From Stratiolaelaps scimitus (Eukaryota; Arthropoda; Arachnida; Mesostigmata; Laelapidae): 64,000 nt of DNA. How positions within the stretch are numbered: the stretch's first letter is position 1; each line of letters starts with the position of its first letter. Made by a program: the position numbers and the translations under genes. Below are positions 63,711 to 64,000 of this stretch, one piece after another. The notes beneath the pieces were generated by a model. The model searched no databases and was not told the DNA's origin. It was given only the letters and a program-made list of their open reading frames with translations. The DNA lies in NCBI GenBank assembly GCA_019614645.1, contig JABWDB010000008.1, forward strand, positions 2,976,001-3,040,000, in the 5' to 3' direction.

Positions 63711-63728
63711 ATATATATATATATATAT
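63642..63728. repeat. Long AT microsatellite
   Basis: About 87 bp of TA repeat with a single CT interruption near 63709, the longest simple repeat in the window. Confidence 0.9.
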
Positions 63729-64000
63729 CTCCCACTAAGCTTAGTAGAGGTACTGTTCTATTGACGGATTTGATAGGTAATTATTTCATTATAGTCATTG
63801 CTTGGAATGAAGACTGGTACAGCTGTGGTTGTCGATGTGTTTACCGGCATCCCATATTTCAAGCAAAGTATGAACAGAGGAAATATCTGCATCGAATCAA
63901 TGAAAAAGTCGAGTGAAGGACAAAGTAGGAGAAGGACAAGTTACCGGGGACGCACCGCTGGTTTTTAGCTGACTTTCAGCTCATCCCTATGTGAGGGGCC

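Larger units (their letters stand above)
50271..64000. other. Interval without a supportable gene (upstream intron or intergenic)
   Basis: It is either the upstream intron of the minus-strand gene or intergenic sequence. It contains GC-richer patches (about 50.3-51.3, 52.9-53.9, 56.4-57.7 and 60.5-61.4 kb), the minisatellite, mariner relic, SINE copy and AT runs listed separately. An open plus frame at 62380-62643 ending in a hydrophobic, potentially membrane-spanning VVVGLVIFSIGYRIVKRVA is noted but has no splice or family support. Confidence 0.35.

Noticed and set aside
1..64000. CRISPR arrays, bacterial operons or rRNA genes
   Set aside because: None seen; spliceosomal introns and an arthropod-type gene show that this is eukaryotic nuclear DNA.

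Overview
This is a eukaryotic nuclear window with a sparse, intron-rich layout. About 64 kb holds parts of three protein genes, separated by long non-coding stretches packed with AT, CT, TTG/CTG and CAG-type simple repeats. The best-identified gene is a secreted chitin deacetylase of the Serpentine/Vermiform (group I) type, with a chitin-binding peritrophin-A domain, an LDL-receptor class A domain and a polysaccharide deacetylase domain. That points to an arthropod. The compact introns, repeat style and decayed mariner, retroelement and SINE relics would fit a mite or other chelicerate, but this placement is inference.

Layout: (1) 1-1282, the last intron and terminal exon of a plus-strand gene that starts outside the window; its low-complexity, Ser-rich C-terminus carries a CtBP-binding type PLDLS motif. 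(2) 1283-20.6 kb, no convincing gene; a candidate tRNA-derived SINE near 5.4 kb and a broken reverse transcriptase near 15.1-15.7 kb. (3) 20650-29590, the chitin deacetylase gene on the plus strand. A small signal-peptide exon is followed by a 3.9 kb intron, then a constant exon (chitin-binding + LDLa + first catalytic motif). Two tandemly duplicated, equally long (835 nt) alternative terminal exons follow, each with its own stop, 3' UTR and poly(A) signal. (4) 29.6-43.05 kb, non-coding and rich in simple repeats. (5) 43107-47660 (possibly to 50270), a minus-strand gene. Its five phase-consistent exons encode a FLYWCH/ZSWIM/FAR1-like Cys...HNH half-domain, Pro/Ser/Gly-rich regions with CtBP-like motifs, and a Cys/His cluster. 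It looks like an uncharacterised nuclear regulator; after a single UGA the same frame stays open for 289 more codons. (6) 50.3-64 kb, probably upstream intron or intergenic sequence, with a mariner relic (52.1-52.3 kb), a 26-bp minisatellite (51.6 kb), a second SINE copy (59.0 kb) and GC-richer patches.

The main discoveries are the mosaic duplicated deacetylase exons, tandem Pumilio-type UGUANAUA elements preserved in both duplicate 3' UTRs, the possible stop-codon readthrough, a possible 17-nt microexon, and short sequence blocks shared in a different order between 31.4-31.6 and 53.0-53.9 kb. The three genes share no obvious pathway. Two look like transcriptional regulators and one is an extracellular cuticle or tracheal matrix enzyme.
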